NCBI GenBank assembly: GCA_008692225.1
Contig: VICG01000003.1
Span: 1,543,501 to 1,607,500, forward strand
Reading direction: 5' to 3'
DNA from: Monilinia fructicola
Taxonomy: Eukaryota; Ascomycota; Leotiomycetes; Helotiales; Sclerotiniaceae
DNA length: 64,000 nt
Part shown: in pieces, positions 55,224-64,000 of the stretch
How positions within the stretch are numbered: position 1 is the first letter of the stretch
Layout: each line of letters opens with the position of its first letter
The notes under the pieces: model-generated
The model's input: only the letters and a program-made list of their open reading frames with translations
What the model was told of the DNA's origin: nothing
Databases searched by the model: none
Program-made: the position numbers and the translations under genes

Positions 55224-56154
55224 ATGGCATCCAGAACATTCTTTCTAATTCATCTCCTCTTTTACATTTCTTCTGCTTCTTGTTTTCCATTTTCCTTTCC
55301 TAGATTCAGGTATACAGAAACAAGAGATTTGTCTGCCGTTGGGAGTGAATTGGGGACATTAGGAACTGATCTCAAGAATTCCAGTACGTTAAAGACGTTC
55401 TTGGGTGATAAAGGCAATGTAATTACACAGAACGATGTATTGGATAGTAATGGGAGCTGTGCTACAATGACTGTTTTGTTCGCAAGGGGGACTGGGGAAG
55501 TTGGTATGTTAACCGAACCAGACTCGGATAGATGGGAATTGAGAAAGACCGAACGCTGACAGTTTGACGGGTAGGTAACGTAGGACTTTTAACAGGCCCC
55601 CCTTTCTTTACAGCTCTGGCAGCTTATTTGAATGAGACGGGAAGTATTTCGATCCAAGGCGTAGATTATCCCGCAAAAGTGGCCGGATTTCTGGCCGGTG
55701 GCGATCCCGCTGGTGCCAAAACAATGCAATAATTCCTTAGTTCCTTTCCAAAGCAATCAACAACTAACATTATTCCAGGGCCGACCTGATAACCAACACT
55801 CTAACCACCTGTCCTAAGACCCATCTCACCGTGTCCGGTTACTCCCAAGGTGCGCAACTCGTTCACCTCGCCATGAGTTCACTATCAACCAGCACTACCT
55901 CGCGCATCAAATCCGTCATTATGTTCGGAGACCCCAAGAATGGTACGGCGCTGAATGGAATCGATGCTAGCAAAGTAATGACGATCTGTGATCCTGAAGA
56001 TGATATCTGTAAGGGTGGAGATGCCATACTCCCGGCTCACCTGGAATATAGTGCAAATGCGGGAACTGCTGCTATGTTTGCGCTGAGTGGGTTGGCTGAT
56101 GTAGGTATTACGAGTGCAAGGAAGGTTAATGGAGTTGATGGAATTATGTCTTGA
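55224..56154 (+). CDS. secreted cutinase-family esterase (CE5)
   Basis: Serine esterase of the cutinase family, which cleaves cutin or other polyesters outside the cell. Residues 1-20 form a signal peptide (FFLIHLLFYISSASC). The nucleophile motif is GYSQG, the Asp lies in ICDPEDDIC, and the His in LPAHLEY, so the triad is complete. ATMTVLFARGTGEVGNVG is the N-terminal family motif. Three exons: 55224-55503, 55575-55725 and 55779-56154, giving 268 residues. Intron 1 is GT-AG. Intron 2 begins with GC (GCAATAATTC) and ends TTCCAG, with CAACTAACA as branch point; no GT donor fits the frame. Cutinases help plant infection and saprotrophy, and this one looks functional. Confidence 0.88.
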
Positions 56155-56361
56155 ACTTTTCTGGGCTCATGGGATGGAAGGGTGAAGTTCTGGTAAATGA
56201 AATTGTTGTACGTAAGCATATAATATTAAAATATAATGTTAAAAGTCTTGAAGTTTGATGAAGTTGAGTATGTTTATATGTAACAAAACCATCACGGGAT
56301 CTTTGGTTATGATTGTACACGAAATATATGTGACTGGCTGTACAAAATATATCTACTCTTT
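56155..56361. other. short gap between convergent genes
   Basis: About 200 bases, 3' UTRs of the cutinase and PPR genes. Confidence 0.5.
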
Positions 56362-59300
56362 TCACCCCAGAACCTCTCGTTCTAAAGAATCGCCAGTCCT
56401 AATCATTGTCTTGATAGCATTTAGTGTCTTTGCACAATCATGCTCCAGGTCATTCAGCAGGAGTCGACTGGCCCTTGATTCCGCAGCCATAGCTTGTATG
56501 CTGAGAAAACCGTTTGTGAGATACAAAATCGTGCGGTAGTCTGGACGTAGAGAGCTAAGTAGCTTTCCCTTCCTTCTGACTTCCAACGGTAACCTGTTTT
56601 TCACACTAGATTGAGCTCTTACCCTGTACCATCCCTTCCAATGATCCATAAGAACTGATTCGCATGTCTTAAATGCTAATTTGAAATGGCGAGCCTTAGC
56701 AAGATGTTGAATGTATTCATTCCAATTTTGATTACTCAAATGAAATCCCATATTTGTAATTTCGTTGACAGTCCGTACCATAATGTTGATTTTGCTTTGC
56801 TTTGAGAGAGCCATCATGTAAAAATGTAAAGGCTTTGCTAGAGCATATCTGTGTGCAGCCTTGAATGGTTCTTCATTCTCTTCTACATCAACTCCTGTGT
56901 TTTCTGAAACAACTGAATCGGATGAAGGGTCGACGTCACCTTCAGCCTTTTGCCCCTCTTTGGAAGCATCTCTAGTCGATAGAAAATCTGGAAGTCGAAT
57001 AGATTTAATCCATTTCTGTGTATCAGAGACGGACTGCATCCACAGATCTTCCACGGCGTCATAATCTAGTTCTCGAAGTTTCAGTGACATTAGGGCGGTA
57101 ATAATACTCCTTGGTTGGGTGGCGGTTCCATCATCTGGCACCAGTCTCGAGAAGCGTTCATACATGTCCTTGGCGGAGTTTGTATCACTATATTTGGAAA
57201 GAACGAATATAAGGTACCCAAAGAACGTGGCAGAATAAGCAACATTGAGTGGCTCGGGTTGGATACCTTTCCTGACTTTATCGCTGACATCGCGGGGGTT
57301 CATTGTTTGGACAACTTGTTCAAAAATCTCCATGGCACCGTACGCATCTCCCCACGTACGCCTGGCTTCGTGAATAGCTGTCCTTAACTCCAGAAATTTT
57401 GTACTTGCAGTCTTCATGGCTCTGGTTTCAAGCATTCTATCTTGAATTCGAAAAACCATATCGAAGCGGCGGGTAGCAAGAAACCCGCCCATCACAATCG
57501 CATAGTGAAGACTGGTGGAAGATATACCCGCTTCTGGCATAACATCTACCAAGATCTCCCAGGCGCGTTCTGGTTGTTTGACCATAGCCAGTGCCTGCAT
57601 AAGGGCCGCATACGTATTGCCATCATGTTCTATATTAAGCTTAGACATCCTTTGAAGAATTCGGTTGACGTTGACGAGGTCATACTGTAGTGCCCAAGCA
57701 ACAAGCAAAGAATTCCACATACGAGTGCGAGAACCCTTGAATTTCAGATTCACGGCCTCTTCACAAATAGTTTCAGCTTCCTCCAGTCGACCATCTGCCA
57801 AATATGCAGTTACAAGTGTGCTGACCATAGCAGCGCTCTTTTCGACACCATAAGCAGCAGACACCCGATAAAGCTCGATAGTGTTTTCGAGATCACCACG
57901 CGATGCACACATGCCCATCAGAGTTCCGAACGTGTAGTCATCTGGCTGGAGTTTCCGTTGCGTGACAGTCTTCTCGAAACTTTCAAAGGCCTTGTCAAAT
58001 TGATGGACCTGTGCATAAGCACTAATAAGAATGTTGCAACACGTAATGGTCGGCTTGAGACGATATTTACCCCGTATACTTTTAAACACTTCAATCACTT
58101 GTTCTACCTCTCCTCGCCTGGCGTGAACATGTAGGAGAGGAGCCATATCATCAGCTGATGCCAAGGGGTTTGGAGCTCTGGACGATTCACTTTCTAGTTG
58201 CATATATCGTTTTGCGAACTCTTCGAAAATAGCATGGACAGTCTCAGCATCCCCGTGGCGTGCAAATGCATCCATGCATAACCTCTGTGACCTTCGATCC
58301 AGAGTCTGATTGAAGCGAAACATGTCTGCAACTATTTCTTGAATTCCAACCAAATCATCATTTTTGAAGAAAACCTGCAATACAGAGAGTAGCATAGATT
58401 TTGGAAGCATGAGGTTCCGTTTTGGGCTTTGTCGAGCTTTTCTATAAAGTGCGATGGCTGCCTTCGGCTGACCGAGAGAAAGTAGCATTTTTGTTGCTTG
58501 TGCATAAAGAGGGACAGACTCACGTTCCCAGTCCTGGACTTGCTTTACAAGAGGCCAAAATGTGGTGTACGAAAAGTGTTTGGCACTTAATAGAGCTGAG
58601 GTGATCATCGCCGTAGCGAATGTTTTGAGATCTTCGGATGGTTGTAGAGGATCATCGCCAATCAAACCGTTAACATAATTTGCCAAGGATAAAGCTTTGT
58701 CGTGAAAATCTTCCAAATAATGTAAACTTTGGAACATATCATAACGAGGCCCAGATAGATTATCGTGAAGCTGCAATTCTGTCCAGAGAGTGAAAGCTTG
58801 TGGCCACAAACTATTTGTTATGAGGTGCAACATGATCTCTGCTCCTCCAGCCGTTGTGTTGAACTTTTCGAGCGAGTATTGGTATAATTCATTTGCTTTC
58901 GAAAAATTCTGTAGTCTCAAATACGTACGAATCATGGTCTCGTATATTTCAGCTTTCTCTCGACGATCATCACATCGATCAAATAATGCAGTCACTCGCT
59001 CCGCATCTACTATTCGATTTGAAGCCGCCATATATTCCAAAACCTGTATCCGAATTCGCTCCTCGGCCCAGCTGCCGAATTCTAAACGCCTATATTTTCG
59101 CCACACCTCTTCGAACCGGGATGATGTCGTTATTCCTAAAACAGTTGCAATGGTTGCTGCATCATCAGGTATCTCGGGTAATATAGAGCGCTTGCTGACT
59201 TGAACAGATTCCTTCGTCCCTACATCCACTGCAACCAAGGCCAGTGAGGTACTCTTAGTGGAGGATGTGTAAAGTCGGTAACCAGGATTTCTCAATCCCA

Positions 59301-59628
59301 ACCTTGTTCTCTTTCCATCTTGCCTATCAACCCCCAGCCCTGAAGATTGTCGTAAGGACTTCAGTGTACCAGGTGGATAGAGAAAGTCCAAAAAGACACC
59401 AGGATTTTCGCTCGAAGTTCCGTCGTTGGTGGATCTTTGGCTCGAATTCTCAGCAGCATCGGACCCTTGTAACATAAGTTGCCATAATGGGGAAAGCTCG
59501 ACTTCAATTGCACCATGATTCCAAAATCCTGAATGAAGTGGGCGTCGACTTTTGACTAAGTGTTTGGGTCCTGGTAGAAGGCGCCGTAGACTGCCTGTTT
59601 CAAGACATCCCGCCGTGCGCTCGAGCAT
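56362..59628 (-). CDS. mitochondrial PPR protein, CYA-5/Pet309-like
   Basis: Uninterrupted frame of 1088 residues. The N-terminus MLERTAGCLETGSLRRLLPG is the usual start of fungal CYA-5/Pet309 proteins and looks like a mitochondrial presequence. The body is made of helical pairs typical of pentatricopeptide repeats, for example TITCCNILISAYAQVHQFDK and DYTFGTLMGMCASRGDLENT, at about 35-residue spacing. PPR proteins bind organelle RNA; CYA-5 and Pet309 are needed for COX1 mRNA expression. That role is inferred from the family. An acidic, Ser-rich insert lies around residues 900-925. No intron and no frameshift. The start ATG is at 59626-59628. Confidence 0.8.
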   Translation of the reverse strand: MLERTAGCLETGSLRRLLPGPKHLVKSRRPLHSGFWNHGAIEVELSPLWQLMLQGSDAAENSSQRSTNDGTSSENPGVFLDFLYPPGTLKSLRQSSGLGVDRQDGKRTRLGLRNPGYRLYTSSTKSTSLALVAVDVGTKESVQVSKRSILPEIPDDAATIATVLGITTSSRFEEVWRKYRRLEFGSWAEERIRIQVLEYMAASNRIVDAERVTALFDRCDDRREKAEIYETMIRTYLRLQNFSKANELYQYSLEKFNTTAGGAEIMLHLITNSLWPQAFTLWTELQLHDNLSGPRYDMFQSLHYLEDFHDKALSLANYVNGLIGDDPLQPSEDLKTFATAMITSALLSAKHFSYTTFWPLVKQVQDWERESVPLYAQATKMLLSLGQPKAAIALYRKARQSPKRNLMLPKSMLLSVLQVFFKNDDLVGIQEIVADMFRFNQTLDRRSQRLCMDAFARHGDAETVHAIFEEFAKRYMQLESESSRAPNPLASADDMAPLLHVHARRGEVEQVIEVFKSIRGKYRLKPTITCCNILISAYAQVHQFDKAFESFEKTVTQRKLQPDDYTFGTLMGMCASRGDLENTIELYRVSAAYGVEKSAAMVSTLVTAYLADGRLEEAETICEEAVNLKFKGSRTRMWNSLLVAWALQYDLVNVNRILQRMSKLNIEHDGNTYAALMQALAMVKQPERAWEILVDVMPEAGISSTSLHYAIVMGGFLATRRFDMVFRIQDRMLETRAMKTASTKFLELRTAIHEARRTWGDAYGAMEIFEQVVQTMNPRDVSDKVRKGIQPEPLNVAYSATFFGYLIFVLSKYSDTNSAKDMYERFSRLVPDDGTATQPRSIITALMSLKLRELDYDAVEDLWMQSVSDTQKWIKSIRLPDFLSTRDASKEGQKAEGDVDPSSDSVVSENTGVDVEENEEPFKAAHRYALAKPLHFYMMALSKQSKINIMVRTVNEITNMGFHLSNQNWNEYIQHLAKARHFKLAFKTCESVLMDHWKGWYRVRAQSSVKNRLPLEVRRKGKLLSSLRPDYRTILYLTNGFLSIQAMAAESRASRLLLNDLEHDCAKTLNAIKTMIRTGDSLEREVLG

Positions 59629-60170
59629 GCCCTACCAAGAGAGAAAGAAATTGTGTGTAGATATGAAGAAAATGGCTTTAATCGTCACCGGTGTGCGGCT
59701 CTAACGTGAAAACCAAGACCTAAGTCAATATCAGACTATCTTCCAAGCTAAGAACATCATTCTCGAGCTCTGCACTCACCGTAGAACATGCTTTGCACAG
59801 TGAAAATAATACTGAGACTGAGATGATAGAAAGAATGAAGTCACAGGAGTTCTATGCCAATCTAAACTGTGTCCAGTAGAAGTCTAGATACGTTGAATAG
59901 ATGAAAGAGGCAAAAACTTCATATCAACCCACAGTAAGGCAATAAATTTAGCTGGAGTCGGATTATAGTTGATTTTTGCTCCGGTTGCTTAAGTAATCAG
60001 AACTAGGTGGGGGAGTACTGCACTAGCTCTGGAGGTTGGAAGCCACGATTCCGATTCCGTTCACAGTATGAGGCATTCACACCGATCATAAAAAATACTT
60101 TGTCCAGTCAGAAATCGGAAGAATCAGATTTCCAAGTTTCCTGTTATTTACTCAAATATATCTCTACGTA

Positions 60171-60196
60171 GTGAGGGTGAGGGTGAGGGTGAGGGG
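60171..60196. repeat. GTGAGG array
   Basis: Four TGAGGG-type units, the same unit as the long array at 13894-13996. Confidence 0.85.
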
Positions 60197-60242
60197 TGCC
60201 TAGGTATGTATTTGCTATTCATTAATGAGTGCCCAGCAGGTA

Positions 60243-60341
60243 AATATATATAGATACATCTAGTATTATATATATATCTATAGTATTATATATATATCTA
60301 GTATTATATATATATCTATACTATATATATATATCTCTCTA
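60243..60341. repeat. TATATATC/TAGTATT repeat
   Basis: Tandem copies of a TAGTATTATATATATATCTA unit of about 20 bases. Confidence 0.85.
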
Positions 60342-60676
60342 CCTACCTAGGTACTACCTAGGCAGCTACCTCGTCCGGGTATATCTCACAGTCTCAATAC
60401 TGTACCTAGTAGTTACACAAATATTGGAATTTCAGTCGAGTGCACGTGACGGGAGATGTTATTATCGACGGATGGTGGTTTACTCCGTATTCAAATTTAT
60501 CTGACCGCCCATTATTTTGCCATATTGCATTGCCATACAAGTATACCAAATAATTCTGCCCACATAAATTAATCCTTGTACCCTGAGGCGGTCAAGAAGC
60601 TCATACACCATTAACTACTACCCAACCCCACAATCGATTGTTTGAATTATATGTATGCAATCATTGCCCTTGAATT

Positions 60677-62638
60677 ATGGAGGTCACCAAGTTCGTCGTC
60701 GATGGACGAGATGAGGCCAAATTATACGGTGATTCTTCCGCTTATCGAGCACGTCTCTCGAACCGAATTCATAACTTGAGAAAGAAGCTTGGAATTGCGA
60801 CAAAACCCCGCGCAAAGTATTCCAAGAAGCCAGTGACAGCGGAAGATATTGGTCAAAACCATGAGTAAATGCGCCTGCTATTACCAACGAATCATGCTAA
60901 TCTGGACTATAGATATGTTCATCTACTGTTGCTCACATCCGAACGAGCTTGGGCTCATGCCATGTCAATGAAGGAGTTACACTCTGCCGATACAAAAGGA
61001 ATAACTGGCTCAACTCGATCGCATATCATTTCTCGTTTACACAAATCTACCATATATGCCAACGATCTCTTTCAACTACTGTCTGATAAAGAAACCACGA
61101 ACGCAAACGATGTTGACATGTTGGAGGCTCGAGCATATGCTGCATCCCTTGCCGGCGCAAGGGAATTTGAGAAGCAAAGTTGGGATGCTTGTGTGAAGAG
61201 TTATTCAGAAGCTAGGATTATTTATACTGCACTCTCTAAGGACACCAAAACAGAAATCTTCAAGGATCTCTTGACAGACCCAGTGGATCCTAGTATACGA
61301 TACGGAGCATATAAGATGGGAATGCCACGAACATTGGCCATACCTGTTATTGCACGAAAGAATTTCCCTTCGGATCCGAAATTGATTTCGCAGGTTGAGG
61401 AATTGGATCCTTATTGTTTGAAAGATGAGACGACAATAACCAAGATTGATTCTGTAGAATCTGGCGATACACCCAAAACTATAACTTGGCGGTCTCGAAC
61501 AGTTGACTTGGAAGATGCTGCAATAGCTGCTGCTCTGGGTTCGGTAAAGTCTGCTTCGCTAAAACTAGCCGAAGTTTTATCCTCTGAGACTGTGAAGAAC
61601 CCTAAGGATAGAGGTTCTGCATATGATGAAATCCTCATCGCTAGTCAAGACGTTGTCGACGCGACAAAGCACGCCATCGACGAATTGGTATCGGAGGGGG
61701 TCGGACAGAGTGACAAGCGCATGCAAAGTCTTTTAGTAACCAGGACTGCCGTCAGCTATGATATGATTGGTTGGCGTATAGGGAGAAATAGGGTCATGGT
61801 AGGGCAACAAGACGGAGTACTCGACTACGTACAATCCTTCACCTCGAAGAAAGGCAGTAAGAAATCAAACAAGGATGAGCCTACAGGACGTAAACTTGCA
61901 AAGTTACGAGAAAAGGTTGTTCTCTACGATGCAATTTTGCAAAGCGTTGAATCAATCAAAGAGCTTCCTGGTGTCGCAGCTGATTCCGCCCTACAAGAAG
62001 AGTTAAATGCAAAATATAGTTATTTCCAAGCTCTCAAGTAAGTAGATGTGACGACTTCGCCATACATATGAGATTTAATTAACCTTTGGAATAGATGTTT
62101 GACAATCGCTCGATCTCATGCAATTCTCTCAAATCCCAAGAACGCATTAGCTCTTTTGAATCGTGCGACAGAAAAATGCTCCTTCGCTCACTCACAGCTC
62201 TCATCTTCAATGGACACGACGGATACAGCCACTCCACCCAACCTAACTGTCTCCCCATCGGAATCTCAAAGCCTTCTCAGTCACCTTGAAGGTGAACTCC
62301 AACACTACCGCGCCTTAGTTGAAATTTCCAACCTTACATCTGCCACTACAAAATCTGGCGACGGAACCATATATCAAAAGCCACTCGTTGAACGCTTGCA
62401 TGAGTACCCAGCAGATGGTGTTGTTGATCTCAAGAATCTTGTCACATACCCTCCCAAACTGGAAGTTGTCCCCGTCAAACCATTGTTCTTTGATGCAGCA
62501 TGGAACTATATTGACTACCCGGGAAGAACGGCCGAGAAAATTGTAGAGAAAAATTCTTTCGAGGAAGAGACTAAGGAGGTACAACCAGAACAGCCGCAAC
62601 AGCAACAGAAAAAAGGCTGGTTTGGTTTTGGTAGATAG
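60677..62638 (+). CDS. SRP68: signal recognition particle subunit SRP68
   Basis: SRP68 binds SRP RNA together with SRP72 and is needed for co-translational targeting to the ER. Three exons: 60677-60864, 60913-62037 and 62095-62638. All are GT-AG and in phase, giving 618 residues, the usual fungal size. The N-terminal RNA-binding domain contains YGDSSAYRARLSNRIHNLRK and YVHLLLLTSERAWAHAMSMK. The C-terminus contains YIDYPGRTAEKI, expected to hold the SRP72-binding part, and ends KKGWFGFGR. The ATG at 60677 fits the family start. No frameshift. Confidence 0.95.
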
Positions 62639-63280
62639 AATGAGGAATATTACGAATAATTGCTGCAGATTGAGGCGATATCCCAAGCATCTCTTGCATC
62701 CATTACATCACATATAGATCTTCTCAACCTTTCACCCCGATTTAACAAGAGGGTTACAAAAGCTACAGAAATATACCAAAATCCTCAGAACTCCACTTTT
62801 TTTTCACAACCTTTCTCACCCCATTGATAATTACGTTTCATGCTTGTAGTCTCGAGTGTGAATCTTCCAAATGCGTCGACTTTCGCAGACGGCCAGTGCT
62901 TTTCACATGCGGCCAATGCATCACGGATTTATCTTGGATAGAATTCTACTGCCGGGTTTAATTTAGTTTAGTTTAGTTTGCACAATAGCTCAACTGGATG
63001 TGATCACCAGGAAACTATTCAAGGCTAACATCCAAAGCTGCTAGTATTAACGCGATCTCGGAGCGGAGGCAGAAAGAGTGCCGCAAGGCATTTTTCAGAA
63101 GGGAAAAGGGAGAATCGCTGTTCCCGCGCTCAAGTTGACAGAATTGGCCGAGAACATTCGTTCGCTTTTCTCATGCAAGATTACTCATGGCAGTCCAGAC
63201 ACTGTACGTTCCTATCTTCGTTTTCCGCATCGTTGTACATGTGACAATAATCATAATCATAATCATTCAATATTTGGCAT
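62639..63280. other. intergenic between convergent genes
   Basis: About 640 bases between SRP68 and the nitrate reductase stop; 3' UTRs. No feature seen. Confidence 0.5.
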
Positions 63281-64000
63281 TTAAAAAAAGAGCAAATCGT
63301 CGTCTTTCCATCCTAAATCGGACAATATCCCGTGAACGCTTTTCTCCAAGGATTCCGGCCCACAGATCAGGACCAACTGTTCCCCATCCCCATACTCTCT
63401 CCCCTCACACGCTCTCCCAAATCTCCCCACCTCTCCCTCCAAAACTTCTCTTCCTATTCTCCCCCTCAGCCCCATCCACTCTTCTGTTGGTTGACTCAAA
63501 GCATAAATCAATCTGCACTGATCTTCTCTCCCCCTAACCAATCCATCCAACTCCTCTCTACAAAGAATATCCTCTGCCCTCCTGTTCCCATCCAAGACCA
63601 CACATTTCGGTCCTTCGCCTGTATTCTCCTCGCTAAGTATAGCCCTCAGCACCGAGAAAATAGGTGTAATACCACTTCCGCCACATATCATCACAAATCT
63701 CCTCACCCTCCTCTTCTTCCCCCCAATAAAACATTCCCCTTTCGAAACGTACTCGAATTTCCCAATTGGTCCTTTGAATTCTATCGAATGACCAACAGGA
63801 ATACTCTCCAATGCCATTGTCATTCTTCCTCCCGCCCCTTGTTCACTTTCTGGATAAATCTTGATTAGTATCTCCAGAACCCCTTTATCGGTGCCAAGCG
63901 AAAGAGGTGTGTAAGGTCGTATAATAGTTTCTCTCGTGACCGGATCTCGTAAGCGCATCATGAGATGTTGACCAACCGGTAACCCAATAATCTGATCCGC
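63281..64000 (-). CDS. nitrate reductase, C-terminal part (cut by window end)
   Basis: Open to the window end; only the last 239 residues are present. They form the FAD/NAD(P)H reductase domain of assimilatory nitrate reductase. The FAD-binding motif is RPYTPLS, the phosphate part GRMTMALESIPVG, and the nucleotide motif MICGGSGITP. LICGPESLEKSV and LSDLGWKDDDLLFF form the end, which matches fungal nitrate reductases better than free cytochrome b5 reductases. The family reduces nitrate to nitrite in the cytosol with NADPH. The Mo-cofactor and cytochrome b5 domains should lie just beyond the window. The promoter (NIT2/AreA and NIT4/NirA control in other fungi) is also outside. Confidence 0.85.
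   Translation of the reverse strand, partial: ADQIIGLPVGQHLMMRLRDPVTRETIIRPYTPLSLGTDKGVLEILIKIYPESEQGAGGRMTMALESIPVGHSIEFKGPIGKFEYVSKGECFIGGKKRRVRRFVMICGGSGITPIFSVLRAILSEENTGEGPKCVVLDGNRRAEDILCREELDGLVRGREDQCRLIYALSQPTEEWMGLRGRIGREVLEGEVGRFGRACEGREYGDGEQLVLICGPESLEKSVHGILSDLGWKDDDLLFF

Larger units (their letters stand above)
59629..60676. other. intergenic, divergent promoters and repeats
   Basis: About 1.05 kb between the divergent PPR and SRP68 genes. It holds a GTGAGG array (60171-60196), a TATATA/TAGTATT repeat (about 60243-60341), one ACCTAGGT (60345) and one TACTCCGTA (60481). Confidence 0.6.

Overview
The window comes from a filamentous ascomycete (Pezizomycotina). Genes carry short GT-AG introns (about 45-120 nt) with CTAAC-like branch points. 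The proteins are fungal: ASK1, CYP61/ERG5, RRN7, a CYA-5/Pet309-type PPR protein, fungal nitrate reductase and a cutinase. AT-rich islands look RIP-mutated. My impression is Leotiomycetes, close to Sclerotiniaceae (Botrytis, Sclerotinia, Monilinia), but that is inference only.

Layout. 0-5.7 kb: tRNA-Ile(AAU) and a PH-domain protein (-). 8.5-9.9 kb: DASH subunit ASK1 (+). 10.3-10.7 kb: a possible small disordered protein (-). 14.8-16.6 kb: ERG5/CYP61 sterol C-22 desaturase (-). 16.6-23.9 kb: gene-empty, full of microsatellites. 23.9-24.6 kb: a GC-rich rhodanese gene split by frameshifts (-). 25.5-26.5 kb: a Yip1-family membrane protein (-). 27.6-32.0 kb: ubiquitin-eL40, RRN7 and eIF5A, all on -. 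33.7-35.8 kb: COG3 (+). 36.1-37.5 kb: a Gyp8/TBC1D20-like RabGAP (-). 37.8-38.8 kb: an AT-rich element with terminal inverted repeats. 39.5-44.1 kb: an Mms1_N/DDB1-CPSF160-like protein (+). 45.0-48.3 kb: eIF5B (+). 49.2-52.4 kb: POL5/MYBBP1A (+). 53.7-54.5 kb: a broken TRP4-like pseudogene (-). 55.2-56.2 kb: a cutinase (+). 56.4-59.6 kb: a mitochondrial PPR protein (-). 60.7-62.6 kb: SRP68 (+). 63.3 kb to the window end: the C-terminal part of nitrate reductase (-).

Most genes are unrelated housekeeping genes. Several act in ribosome production and translation (RRN7, POL5, ubiquitin-eL40, eIF5A, eIF5B, SRP68), and COG3, the RabGAP and the Yip1 protein act in Golgi/ER traffic. There is no biosynthetic cluster and no sign of a new defence or mobile system.

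The most striking structural features are these: a ubiquitin gene whose start codon is split by an intron and followed by a 7-nt microexon; a probable GC-AG intron in the cutinase; many conserved genes broken by one-base shifts, mostly in homopolymers, densest at 33.7-42.8 kb and probably assembly indels; a TRP4 pseudogene with a lost substrate loop; an inverted-repeat element; and two over-represented intergenic motifs (TACGGAGTA and ACCTAGGT).
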